From: Camillea tinctor | Lineage: Eukaryota > Ascomycota > Sordariomycetes > Xylariales > Xylariaceae | Assembly (NCBI GenBank): GCA_022578605.1 | Contig: MU394066.1 | Coordinates: 496,001-560,000 of the forward strand | Reading direction: 5' to 3' | DNA: 64,000 nucleotides | Part shown: positions 45,601-54,189 of the stretch, piece by piece | How the letters are laid out: the number at the start of each line of letters is the position of its first letter | How positions within the stretch are numbered: position 1 is the stretch's first letter | The notes under the pieces: model-generated | The model's input: only the letters and a program-made list of their open reading frames with translations | What the model was told of the DNA's origin: nothing | Database searches by the model: none | Position numbers and translations under genes: made by a program

Positions 45601-48600
45601 CGGGTCAGCCTAGCGCAGCATCTCAGCAACCCGCCCCTGCATTTGCTCAAATGCATCCGCATGCCCAGCAGCAGATGTTTATGGGACGTGGAGGTCCAGT
45701 CGGCACTCAGTTCGCGCCGCCCAACCAGTGGCCGAAGCCTGGTACTCCGCTGATGAATGGCAACCCGGTCCAGAGATTCCCTCCCGACAGCCGATGGAGG
45801 TTAGAGGAGTCGCATCTCGCAGAGCCTCTGAACCAGTCGCATAAGAGCCGTTCAGCGAATAACCCGCCGCCACAGCAGCAAGAGAAATCTAACAATTATT
45901 CCGCCTTCGATAAAGAAACCGAGGGAGCTGCACCCGCACCCTCGGGGTCTTCCTCGGCGCAGAGATACCAAACCCGCCAGAGGAATAACAGTGTACCGCC
46001 GAGCTCAGCCCAGCGCTACCCTGATCTCTTTGCTAACCAAGTGCCCGACCAGCAGGCCTCAGCCTTTCAGCAGCCGGGTCAGAACTACCCACCCGGTATG
46101 CGCGGGCAGTACAACGACGCCTCAGCTAATGGCGCAAGAGGCAGCTTCGATTTTAGGTCCTCGAAGGATATGGGAGGTGAGTTGTCCCGCAACGGCACCT
46201 TGGGCGTTTCTAACCTGGCTGTTCCCCCAGTCCGAGTTGATCAGGTTTCAATTTCCAGTGTAACAAGCGATGAGACATCAGAGAAGCATCGAAGGGGATC
46301 GGGATCCCTATTTGGTCTAGGTAACCGACGAAATACCGGAGATCAAGGAAACTCGCAGCCTCCTCAATTCGGTACACCGGAAAAGAAGCGCACATTCTTT
46401 GGTACCGTCACAGGTCATAACCAGCCACAGGCCAAGCCCAAATCGAATATTGGCTTGGCAAAAACGACAGGATTGGATAGATTTGATACCGCTTCTACTC
46501 ATAGCGCGGGGGATGCTGTTCCAGTGAAAAAGCGACTGTCAGAACTCAAGGGCATGATTAAGGGGGTAGGGAATGCAAAAGAAGGGGCAAAGGAGGCTGC
46601 TAGGGACGATCAGGCTATCAAGTTCAATAGCCCGCATGCGCTTAGCCCTATAATGCAAGGTTCCGTTCGCGGTGCACCGGGACAGCCGGGGGCCTTCGGG
46701 TCTCAGAAACCTCTAGGATCCCCCGGGTCCCCGCCACAGCCCGGGCAACCCGGCTTTGCCTTTCCGCAGAGAGCTCAAGGGCCTCAATTTTCCAACGGCC
46801 AAGCAGATCCAATGGCATCTCCCCCACCCGTCGGGGTATCTCGAGTGGGAACAGGCGGCTCCCTATCACCACCGGCTCAACAGGTCCAGGATGACGAAGG
46901 TGGAAAGAGGGGTTCTGGAGGTGGGTTCCTGGGAGGCCTTTTTCATCATAAACCGGCAAGCAAGTCAAAAGAGTCGAAAACACCGTCTAACCCCCCGGGA
47001 TCACCACCAGGTCAACGTATGATGCAGTTCTCACCTATGCAGCCCGGACAGCCTTTCCGACCCGGTCAGATGCAACTTCCAGGCCAACCGATTGGACCAC
47101 ACCCGATGTACGCCGGCCAGCCCCAACTCCCACAAGGACTATCAGGACAACCAGGAGCACAACGAGCTGTTACCCCCGACGATCAACTTAGCCCGGGGAT
47201 TGGTGAACCCATCTCTCCGCAGTACGTGCAAACTGCACAGGCAATTATGATAAGACGACCGTCAGAAATCACGGTTTCTCAAACACAACAAGGAAACGGG
47301 CAAGCTCTCCCCCCACCCCGGTCTAACATGGCATTCCAACAAAGTGCACCAGGAGCTATGCGTATGTCACCTGGGCCGAGTCCGCTAGGATCGGCCCACG
47401 GCCATCCTGGGGAAGTAGAATATGAAGAGGATGAGGCGCTAAAAGATTCACCTGACCTATCAGAAGAGTCGTTCCAAGAGCATTCGGCTGTGGCTAACTC
47501 ATCGGCTATGCCGCATTTCTCGCCTAGTAGAAAGCCGGTAGGATCAGGGCCATTTAGGCAAGACGGACACTATATGACCCCCGCGCAACCGCCAGCGAGA
47601 CTCAACGAACGGAGGCTATCCGAGCAGACTCCGCTAGCCGGCCCATCCAAATGGCAAGAACATACACGCCAGCCTTCACTACCGTCCTCGTCGAATTCCC
47701 CCGTCCCTTCGCACCAATCAGGGTCACCCGCGCTGCAGGGCTCTGGCCCTTCGACAGAGCGGCTGGGATCGACGGAAGGGCTAGGTGTTTCTACTAACTT
47801 CTCTAATCAGCCTGGAATCTCCGTTGGGCCCGGTCCCCAACAAGTATCACCGAGTTGGGCGCCAAATGGTCTACGAGCTGGCCCGCAGTTTGCCAACATA
47901 CAACCTCCACGGCTTGCCGGTAGTCCCGCTCCTTCGATGGACCAGAGCAAGCTCTCCAAGTTTTTCGGAGCCTATGACGGTGGCAAGGCTCCGGCTAACC
48001 CTAACGCCTCGAAGGATAAGAAGGCCGCCTCGAAGTTTTTCAGCGCATTTAAGAGAAGTTCGAAGCAGAATGAATCGAATCAGTCTCATCAAAAACGACC
48101 CATTGCTAACCACCAACACGCGCCTCCGCAAATGCCACGACCCAGCCAGCTAGCTCAGCCCAGTCCGCCGAGTCAGGCAGGCCAAGTCGGACAAGGCCAA
48201 GTCGGACAACAAGCGAAAGCGCCTGCTGTGGCTAGTCCACCTGGTCCAGCTAGCCAACAGACGCCTCAACAACCTGGCATGGCACGCCCGCCCATGAACG
48301 GACCGCCTCCATCAGTGCCCCTGCCTGTCCAACAACAACAACAAGGGCCGATGTCCCCCGGTTCAGTCCAAAGCCAGGTGCCACCGCAGGTACAGGCGGG
48401 TAGAGGACAGATGCCGCCCCCGATGACGCAAGGAGGAGGTCGTGGTCAGATGTCTCCACAACAAATGCAAGCTCTATCGCGAGCTCAAGCACCGAGTAAA
48501 CCGCAGGTTCCTGGAGAACCTCAATATGATCATGTTCCGATTCCTCGTGGATATGAAGCAGTCCATGGCTATGGCCATGATCGCATCTTAGTTTCCCCTT

Positions 48601-50060
48601 CACCATACAATGTCGGACGCCCTAGTTTCCCGCCTCCGCAATTCCTCCAATATCAGCCGATGCATCGGCAGCCGGCCCCACCTGGGTGGGATCCTCGCAT
48701 GATGCCGCCGCCTCAAGCAGGAGCGCCATACGGCCCTGGCCCCATTCCTGGCCCCGTTCCCGGCCCAGCTCCCGGTCCTGCTCAAGCTGGTCCTCAGGGC
48801 GCGATGCCTCCTGCATCCACACAACAATCGCCCCAGCAACCACAAATACAAACCCCATCTCACCATTCATCTCCTAGTCTCCAAGGCGTTCCTCCTCACG
48901 CATCCCAGAGCCCACCACTTCACCAACAACCTACCCCGCCGCAGCCTAATAGCGAACCGAGCCAAGGACCTACCATCGAACAAGGCCACGCCCAGCCGTC
49001 AATTCCTAATCCAGTGATTCAAGAACCTCCTGCCGAGTCGCGTAACGATCTCCGCCGATCTCACAGCCCCGCGGCTCAGACGCCTTCAAGCTCGAACTGG
49101 GGAAGTGTTCCGGAAAGCAGCAATAGCCCGTCATCCTTGCAACGGCACGAACCCATGATCCGCACACAAGTCAGTCCTACTCACCCTGGTCACTTCGCTG
49201 CGGCCCCTGTCAGCCATAACGATGCTCGGGGATTGCCAACGCAACAACATATTGCTACGGCTTTAAGCAGCCAGCACGCTCATCCTCAAATCTCGCAGTC
49301 CGAACAAGGTCAGGCAGACATGCCGACACCCGAATTCCGAAGAACATCCCCCCAAATGCAGGGAGATGGTTCGCCTAATCTGCACCCTCCTCGTAGTGCC
49401 GGAACTATGCAGAGTGAATATCAAGCAGCGACAATATCCAAACAAAGGTCGGCGTCTGATGTCACCCGCCTCACGAGTCGCATGTCTATCTCCAACGAGC
49501 CACCTCGCAGCGAATCTCTCAGCCCCCACGGCCTAGCCGACCGGGCTATGAGTGTGAGCCCCGAGCCTTCCAGCCAGCGCCAGCACGGCCCAGTGCATCA
49601 CCAGGTCTCAGAAACTAGCATGAACGTGAACATCGAGCGCGCCAACGAATTCAAGAAAGACGCCGAAGACGACATCTACGACGCCACACCACGCCTCGGC
49701 AGTTCCCACCTCAGCGGAGACCAAGACCAAAACACTAAGTACGCTAGCTCAGAGAAGGGCCGCGCGATGATGGTCAACGGTGCCGCTGCGGGAGTGGCAG
49801 TAGGGGTAGGAGTAGGGGCGGTCACCCAGAGCACGAACAGCTTCCTCGAGGACTCGGATACCGAGGGCGATGTGGCCCCCGAAGTGGCGATTAACACGGG
49901 CCACGTCGAGCCCGAGGAGAAGATCCTTGTTGACCAGCCGGTCGAGCTGGCGGCCGTCAACGACGACGACGATGATGGCTTGCCCATGATGAGCGCTACG
50001 TCGTATCCCGGGCAGGAGTGGAATCCGTATGGAGCGGGGGAGTTTGGGGATTGGGATTAG
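42660..50060 (+). CDS. Giant low-complexity filamentous-fungal protein, about 2466 aa
   Basis: One uninterrupted exon of 7.4 kb. Residues 1 to about 750 are homopolymer-like: Thr, Ser, Gln, Asn and His runs, including a His-rich patch near 470-500, encoded by ACT/TCT/CAG/CAC microsatellites. Short conserved islands then appear: PPIRRTSTFDIL (about 850), WRLEESHLAEPL (about 1045), PPSSAQRYPDLF, KKRTFFGTVTG (about 1240), KKRLSELKGMIKG, GGFLGGLFHHK, LSKFFGAYDGG and ASKFFSAFKRSSK (about 1770). The C-terminus has a Gly/Val stretch (about 2374), SFLEDSDTEGD and the end EWNPYGAGEFGDWD. These islands recur in one large uncharacterised protein of Sordariomycetes and Eurotiomycetes. There is no catalytic domain or signal peptide. 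Function is unknown. The true start could lie downstream of 42660 in the repeat-coded part. Confidence 0.75.
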   Translation: MRPHQEQRVLRSASTTSPTTPIATATTTTTVIATASSASPPRLVHIGRGGTRAAPVVKAGITSAAENNTIYHQNSSNSGRSPTNTTTPTTIHGRRVVLREGERYENGNGDGNGDEKGKSSSTTGTITSKINREIGNGAKPESRGHQPMKASEWTQAPSQLQASKSHTPNRNGLDRDIQQYQYQQVQQRDRDPQQEPQQQQQQQQQLQLQLLPLTHQNQNQNQQPQHQYRYPRRPLHRNFNSTSTTTSSSTTTTTTTTPTTPTSPTSSLNTNKLNPNHQINLQREQEQGQQREQKPSQLTSPSPTSLYSPSYYSSSFSPSAASNSSSSSSSSSTVTPTASSSYLQQQRELPTAATDTTTNTSTILTPTLAASCISPLDPLVSGAAVSTSASSFTSVPPVRSVVPGSGIGGVGAGAGVSGSSGGNSSVSVPTPPTPTAITGSSSSGGIPFSPSTTTTTITSHPNSNNPNNSHSHSHSQSHSHFHLHQPYQYYHNNNHHHHHNPQNQYQSPPSANPHPTYPHNHNHNHIHNTPTPTPTHVQVHDQAAQPQPHALTHDHPHYQYHHHQAAVPHRSPLPSSTSSSQADDLIISPISETPPSSTLAIFRNLNQNPNEGDLSVSASASASALASTATATTSTTTTTTTSSSLLSPSSSSSHGTVPVPVPAPAHAHAPAPTTSSSSSISGSTSASIISNSNNHHPPTRDPLFGITPLLEEAGFDFEPQLAATDNPDRVANSNSALPCSTSTSDSPSASTSASPSISLATCAALSHAVAHDVAHLTTDDNRSDDWFRYTARNPTIAKDKDRKSISDQEQGEEQEQEQTMTVAMAAADMVDLPDQQQPPSMAASSSFTPLPPIRRTSTFDILRNKGLGLDDSTTNEDNHDGGERPAPSPVDRDFPSAEQSAQQSAQQSMQGEMAHSHDHINGQLSADQVQSSPHNSGQQLPHQPQPPSQNNQSQTQQTHLMQHQHHQHQQPPNGIMAATAPGQPSAASQQPAPAFAQMHPHAQQQMFMGRGGPVGTQFAPPNQWPKPGTPLMNGNPVQRFPPDSRWRLEESHLAEPLNQSHKSRSANNPPPQQQEKSNNYSAFDKETEGAAPAPSGSSSAQRYQTRQRNNSVPPSSAQRYPDLFANQVPDQQASAFQQPGQNYPPGMRGQYNDASANGARGSFDFRSSKDMGGELSRNGTLGVSNLAVPPVRVDQVSISSVTSDETSEKHRRGSGSLFGLGNRRNTGDQGNSQPPQFGTPEKKRTFFGTVTGHNQPQAKPKSNIGLAKTTGLDRFDTASTHSAGDAVPVKKRLSELKGMIKGVGNAKEGAKEAARDDQAIKFNSPHALSPIMQGSVRGAPGQPGAFGSQKPLGSPGSPPQPGQPGFAFPQRAQGPQFSNGQADPMASPPPVGVSRVGTGGSLSPPAQQVQDDEGGKRGSGGGFLGGLFHHKPASKSKESKTPSNPPGSPPGQRMMQFSPMQPGQPFRPGQMQLPGQPIGPHPMYAGQPQLPQGLSGQPGAQRAVTPDDQLSPGIGEPISPQYVQTAQAIMIRRPSEITVSQTQQGNGQALPPPRSNMAFQQSAPGAMRMSPGPSPLGSAHGHPGEVEYEEDEALKDSPDLSEESFQEHSAVANSSAMPHFSPSRKPVGSGPFRQDGHYMTPAQPPARLNERRLSEQTPLAGPSKWQEHTRQPSLPSSSNSPVPSHQSGSPALQGSGPSTERLGSTEGLGVSTNFSNQPGISVGPGPQQVSPSWAPNGLRAGPQFANIQPPRLAGSPAPSMDQSKLSKFFGAYDGGKAPANPNASKDKKAASKFFSAFKRSSKQNESNQSHQKRPIANHQHAPPQMPRPSQLAQPSPPSQAGQVGQGQVGQQAKAPAVASPPGPASQQTPQQPGMARPPMNGPPPSVPLPVQQQQQGPMSPGSVQSQVPPQVQAGRGQMPPPMTQGGGRGQMSPQQMQALSRAQAPSKPQVPGEPQYDHVPIPRGYEAVHGYGHDRILVSPSPYNVGRPSFPPPQFLQYQPMHRQPAPPGWDPRMMPPPQAGAPYGPGPIPGPVPGPAPGPAQAGPQGAMPPASTQQSPQQPQIQTPSHHSSPSLQGVPPHASQSPPLHQQPTPPQPNSEPSQGPTIEQGHAQPSIPNPVIQEPPAESRNDLRRSHSPAAQTPSSSNWGSVPESSNSPSSLQRHEPMIRTQVSPTHPGHFAAAPVSHNDARGLPTQQHIATALSSQHAHPQISQSEQGQADMPTPEFRRTSPQMQGDGSPNLHPPRSAGTMQSEYQAATISKQRSASDVTRLTSRMSISNEPPRSESLSPHGLADRAMSVSPEPSSQRQHGPVHHQVSETSMNVNIERANEFKKDAEDDIYDATPRLGSSHLSGDQDQNTKYASSEKGRAMMVNGAAAGVAVGVGVGAVTQSTNSFLEDSDTEGDVAPEVAINTGHVEPEEKILVDQPVELAAVNDDDDDGLPMMSATSYPGQEWNPYGAGEFGDWD

Positions 50061-51388
50061 GGTTTTTTTATGTTTCGAAAGGGGGAAGAGGGGGAGGGAG
50101 TGGTTCGTAAGATTTTTTTTATTTTTTTGTAGGTTTTTAATGTAGGGATTGGATGATGGAATGGGTGGGGAGATAGATAAAATGGATAGGGGAGGGGAGG
50201 GGGATGTAGAGTAGTATATATAAAATCGAGATCGAGAATGTGGACGAGAACGAGAATGAAGTTAAGATTGCGGTTGCAGTGGCGGTTGGGTTCTTGAAAA
50301 AAAAAACCCTGATATACTATGGTTCGCGAAGTGCTAGCTAGCAAGCAAAATGCGATCCGATTTTCGATATTCGAGATAAGGTTTAGGTTAGGTTAGATTG
50401 AGGATGAGGGTTTTTTTTATATACTATACGGCACCAAGTACGTACATTCATATACATAAGACATAACCTATGAGATAAATATATATACAACCTACCCTGC
50501 ATATACAACCTACCCTGCATATACAACCTACCCTGCATATACAACCTACCCTGCATATATTACCTACCTGCTTGAATGCTCATGCAAAGACGGCTGATGG
50601 CTGCGAAGGCGGCTTGGACAGGCAACGTGCTTGTATATACGGGACGTTTTATTGCGTCTAGCGTACAACCCGGGTTTTATGATATATGGATCGCCTAGGC
50701 TTTGATGGTGTTGTTGGGTTATGGATGGGATGGCGTAAAAGGGATAGGGGATAGGAAGATTGGGTAGAGTGCTGGGTAGTACAACAGGTAGGCAAGAGAT
50801 CATTTATTCTAACCTAGGGACAATAAGTAAAGCAGAGGTTTTAATGGTAGTTCTGATTTACTCCGCTAATAAAAGCAGCAGCTGGTCTCCCGTTTCCTTT
50901 TCCATCTCACCCGTATTCTTTATTTCTGGTCGGTGGCGGAGTGTTTAAGGAAGTAACACCATGAGTCGTGAAACAGAAAGTACTGAGAATACACGGTGCC
51001 TGAGATGCTATTCTAAAGTATCAACCTTTCTGGTGGCGGCGTAAGACAGCTTGGATATCTACACACCTCATAAACTAGATAGATATATTGGCATACCCCG
51101 GTTTGGGTTTCACACAATAACAGAAATGCATTGCGGAGGTGTCTAGACATTCGGTCCCTGTAGACCTAAAGTCGTCGCAGTGTCCGCTTTGCCCTGTCGA
51201 GTCTCGCGCAGAACCCGATTTTAATGTGCTACTATCGCACATACAGGATCACATGCTCTCTTTTGCACTTCATGCCCTTCCGTGACCAGAGCCGGGAGAG
51301 AAGGAGAGAGAATACGCTAGAGCTTGCAGTCAAACGGTTAGCAGGGCAGGAAAAGTAGCGGACTATTTCCAGCTCCCTGGAAATCCGT
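50061..51388. other. Spacer with tandem repeat
   Basis: The 3' flank of the giant gene, an 18-bp tandem repeat (50483-50554) and AT-rich DNA. No gene seen. Confidence 0.5.
50483..50554. repeat. 18-bp tandem repeat, four exact units
   Basis: ATATACAACCTACCCTGC repeated four times without change, followed by a partial ATATAT. The lack of divergence points to recent expansion. Confidence 0.9.
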
Positions 51389-51670
51389 ATGTCGATCAGA
51401 AAGTTGGACATACCGCCGCTACCGGTGGCTCGAGAAAGACATCAGACGAACGGGTTACGGCCGGGTGATGGTGATCATGACGATCACGATCGCAGCAGCA
51501 TTAGTGGGATTTTGGCAGCTGCGATATCACAACATAACTCATCCAACTCCGACGAACAGCAGGAGAATTCAGGCCGAACGACAACTACACAGCCACAAGA
51601 GCTCAAAGAAGTGATTATTAAAAAGCTGGACCGAGAGAACAGCTTTGCGGTGGGGGGAGGGAAGACATGA
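51389..51670 (+). CDS. Hypothetical frame upstream of NLR remnant
   Basis: 93 codons from ATG 51389, hydrophilic and Asp/His/Ser/Thr-rich (LRPGDGDHDDHDRSSISG), ending VGGGKT. No family is recognised. It lies 150 bp before the NLR-like fragment on the same strand and could be the remains of the same gene's N-terminus or chance. No convincing splice joins the two. Confidence 0.25.
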   Translation: MSIRKLDIPPLPVARERHQTNGLRPGDGDHDDHDRSSISGILAAAISQHNSSNSDEQQENSGRTTTTQPQELKEVIIKKLDRENSFAVGGGKT

Positions 51671-51818
51671 TCCATAATCGGGTCTTGACTGGATATTTCT
51701 CTGCTGAATATCATAGTAAGATAACTTCCGATGACCCTAAAGGTAAAAAGAAGACTGTATATTCTTCCTAGTGTAAGCTATTGCCAGAATTGGACAATTG
51801 GCATACCTCTACTCACAA

Positions 51819-52301
51819 ATGAACGCTCGTATCGTATTAGATACCAGACTGTCGGATTCCAACTTAGATAGAGAGCCAGTTTCTGAACCCCAACATTCTA
51901 GCTTCCAGCAGGCTAGAAGAGTGGCTTTGATTCATAAGGGAATTTCCCAGTGGTTTCTGCGGTCTGATGAGTATCATAACTGGCTAAATGGGGCGAACAG
52001 GGTATTACTCGGAAAGATAGGCATTGCATATATTTCCTCCCGGTTTAGAGTCTACCTCGATGGCTATTATAACCAACACACAGCGGAGATTCTCCTTAGA
52101 AAGGTGGCTCACGTCAACATGAATAATAATGGCAGGATACCGCTGATGTATGCGGTCTATTGCGGGCGTAAAGATATTGTTAAGTTACTGGTCGGTAAAG
52201 GGGCTGATATGAATATTCAAAATAATTATGGCGAGACGCCATTGTCGGTTGCGTTTTATTTCAAGAAAGAAGGTATTGCTCGGCTTTTGGGTGGTGGCTG
52301 A
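51819..52301 (+). pseudogene. Decayed NLR: NACHT entry segment fused to ankyrin repeats
   Basis: From the first ATG (51819) 160 codons are open, and the frame continues upstream. The stretch FQQARRVALIHKGISQWFL, then SDEYHNWLNGANRVLLGKIG, matches the segment that immediately precedes the P-loop in fungal NACHT STAND receptors (typically a WxxW...LW pattern before GxxGxGKT). The P-loop and whole NTPase are missing. After about 40 residues of unrelated sequence come two ankyrin-like repeats (GRIPLMYAVYCGRKDIVKLL, then GETPLSVAFYFKKEGIARLL). This is best read as an internal deletion of a NACHT-ankyrin gene. A functional mini-protein cannot be excluded. Confidence 0.55.
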
Positions 52302-52847
52302 AGTCTATCACGAGATACGTTACCAGAAGGGTACACGCGTTTTCTTTATATATTTACAATAGTTTCATGAATATATATAATATATCTACTCTGAAATAGT
52401 GATATAGGTGCTTTAAAGGTTTTACTAATGATATTCAGATTCAATTTTGCCCCATGAGCGATGGTTCTCATATCCTATAATCCTTTAGTCTACCAACTCT
52501 TCGCTTCATTCCTAGACCCTCGCCTACAAGCTCAAAGTCAAAGTAGAGTATATAGGTGAGAAAGTCGGCGGTACATTAATAGCGAAGTACTGGTAATACT
52601 GACTGTAAAACTCAGAACACTAATATATCATGATGGCCTTCTAAAAGACATCTCAGGAGGGAGCATATTTTTACGATTTTTAATTCAGTTTATGTGTTTT
52701 GTACATTAGGTTGAGTCCGCTTAAGAATATTGAAGACGTGTGAGTGGCCCTATTTTCATGGGAACGCACCCGTTGCAAGTCCGCTTCAACTATCTTTAGA
52801 GTTCTTTAATAAGTCAATTCGGCATGTACCCTCCAGGCTCGAAGCAT
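52302..52847. other. AT-rich spacer
   Basis: Between the NLR remnant and the 3' end of the dehydrogenase gene. No gene, RNA or repeat recognised. Confidence 0.5.
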
Positions 52848-54189
52848 TCACTTACTCGACTTCAAGCTAGGATCCTCATCGCTCGTGTCTACCACGACCT
52901 TCAGCACCAGGTTGCCCTGCTCGTCCTTGACCTTGCCCGCCATCTCGAACGCGGCCGGCAGGTTGCTGAGCCCCTTGTACCGTTGCGTCACGAGCTTGCT
53001 CACATCCGGGAACGATTCGTTCTTGCTCGCCAGCAGCGCGATCACCTCCTTGTACGTGTTCGCGTACCGGAAAACGCCCACTAGGTCGACCTCCTTGAGC
53101 GATGCTGCCGAGATTGGTATCGTCTGGATCGGGGTCCCCATGCCGATAATCATCACCTTACCACCGGGTTTCGTCGCCTGGGTATTTCATCGTTAGCTTC
53201 AGTTCCCTCCCTTATACAACGTTTAGGAACCGGCTTTTCTTCTTCTTTTGTCTCGACTTACATATATCGCCGTATGCATGCACGACTCCACACCCGTGCA
53301 CTCGAACGTCACGTCGACCTCCCCGACCGGCTGCCCCTTGAACGCGGACGCCTTCACCTTCTCGGCCACGTCCTGCGCGTACGCGAGCTTGTCGTCGATG
53401 GTCTGCGGCCGCGCCATCGGCACCGTGAACGCCACGTCGGCGAACCCGTTGTCCACCGCGAACCGCACGCGGTCCTCGAGGATATCCGCCACGACAACCG
53501 TCCCCGCGCCCGCCCCCTTGCACGCCGCCGCAGTGAGCAGGCCCACGGCGCCGGCGCCGAGGACGAGCACCGTGGCGCCCGGCTGCAGGGCCGCGCGCCC
53601 GCGCGCGTGCATCGCCACCGAGAGCGGCTCGGCCAGCGCGCCGAGCTCGAGCGGCATGTCGGCCGGCAGCCGGTGGCACCAGCGCGCGGGGTGGTTCACG
53701 CGCTGCTGCAGAGTCCCCTGCGCGTGCGGGAACGCCTTGGCCGAGGACCGGAAGTTCATCCCCTTGCAGATGTTGTAGCGGCCCGCGCGGCACAGGTCGC
53801 ACTGCTCGCACGGCAGGCCGACCTCGAGCGCAACCTTGTCGCCCACTTTGAGGTCCTGCACCGAGGATCCCACCGCCGTCACCACCCCCGCCGACTCGTG
53901 GCCCAGTGTGATCGGCTCCCGCACGATGATGTTGCCGTTTCGGTAGTGGTTGAAGTAGTGCAGGTCCGAGCCGCAGAGCCCCGTGGCTTGCACGGCGACT
54001 TGGACTTCGGTTGGTGAGGGGTCGGGGAGTGTGCGTTGTTCCTGGTTTGGGTGAGTGAGTAGGTAGGTAGGTAATAAGTATGGGAGAGTAAATCCCCCGC
54101 GGGATGAAGACTCAATTGGAGATTTCACATACAACTCTGAGGTCCTTCGCTCCATAGAGGATGGAGGCCTGTACTGGAACGCTACCCAT
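52848..54189 (-). CDS. Zinc-dependent medium-chain polyol dehydrogenase (sorbitol/xylitol type)
   Basis: complement(join(52848..53177,53262..54041,54133..54189)), 388 aa. The start MGSVPVQASILYGAKDLRV is in another frame from the main exon and is joined by a 91-nt intron (GTATGT to ACCAG). The second intron is 84 nt (GTAAGT to CCCAG). Both are phase 0. Zinc ligands are Cys42 (GLCGSDLHYF) and His67-Glu68 (GHES). Four structural cysteines lie at 97, 100, 103 and 111. The nucleotide fold has VLGAGAVGLL followed by VVVADI, whose Asp favours NAD. The family oxidises sorbitol, xylitol or related polyols to ketoses in the cytosol. The exact polyol cannot be told, and L-arabinitol dehydrogenase-like activity is possible. 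Exon 2 is very GC-rich, giving long antisense shadow frames. Confidence 0.9.

Noticed and set aside
53274..54017. Long plus frame over the polyol dehydrogenase
   Set aside because: An antisense shadow of a GC-rich exon. The zinc and cofactor motifs are on the minus strand.
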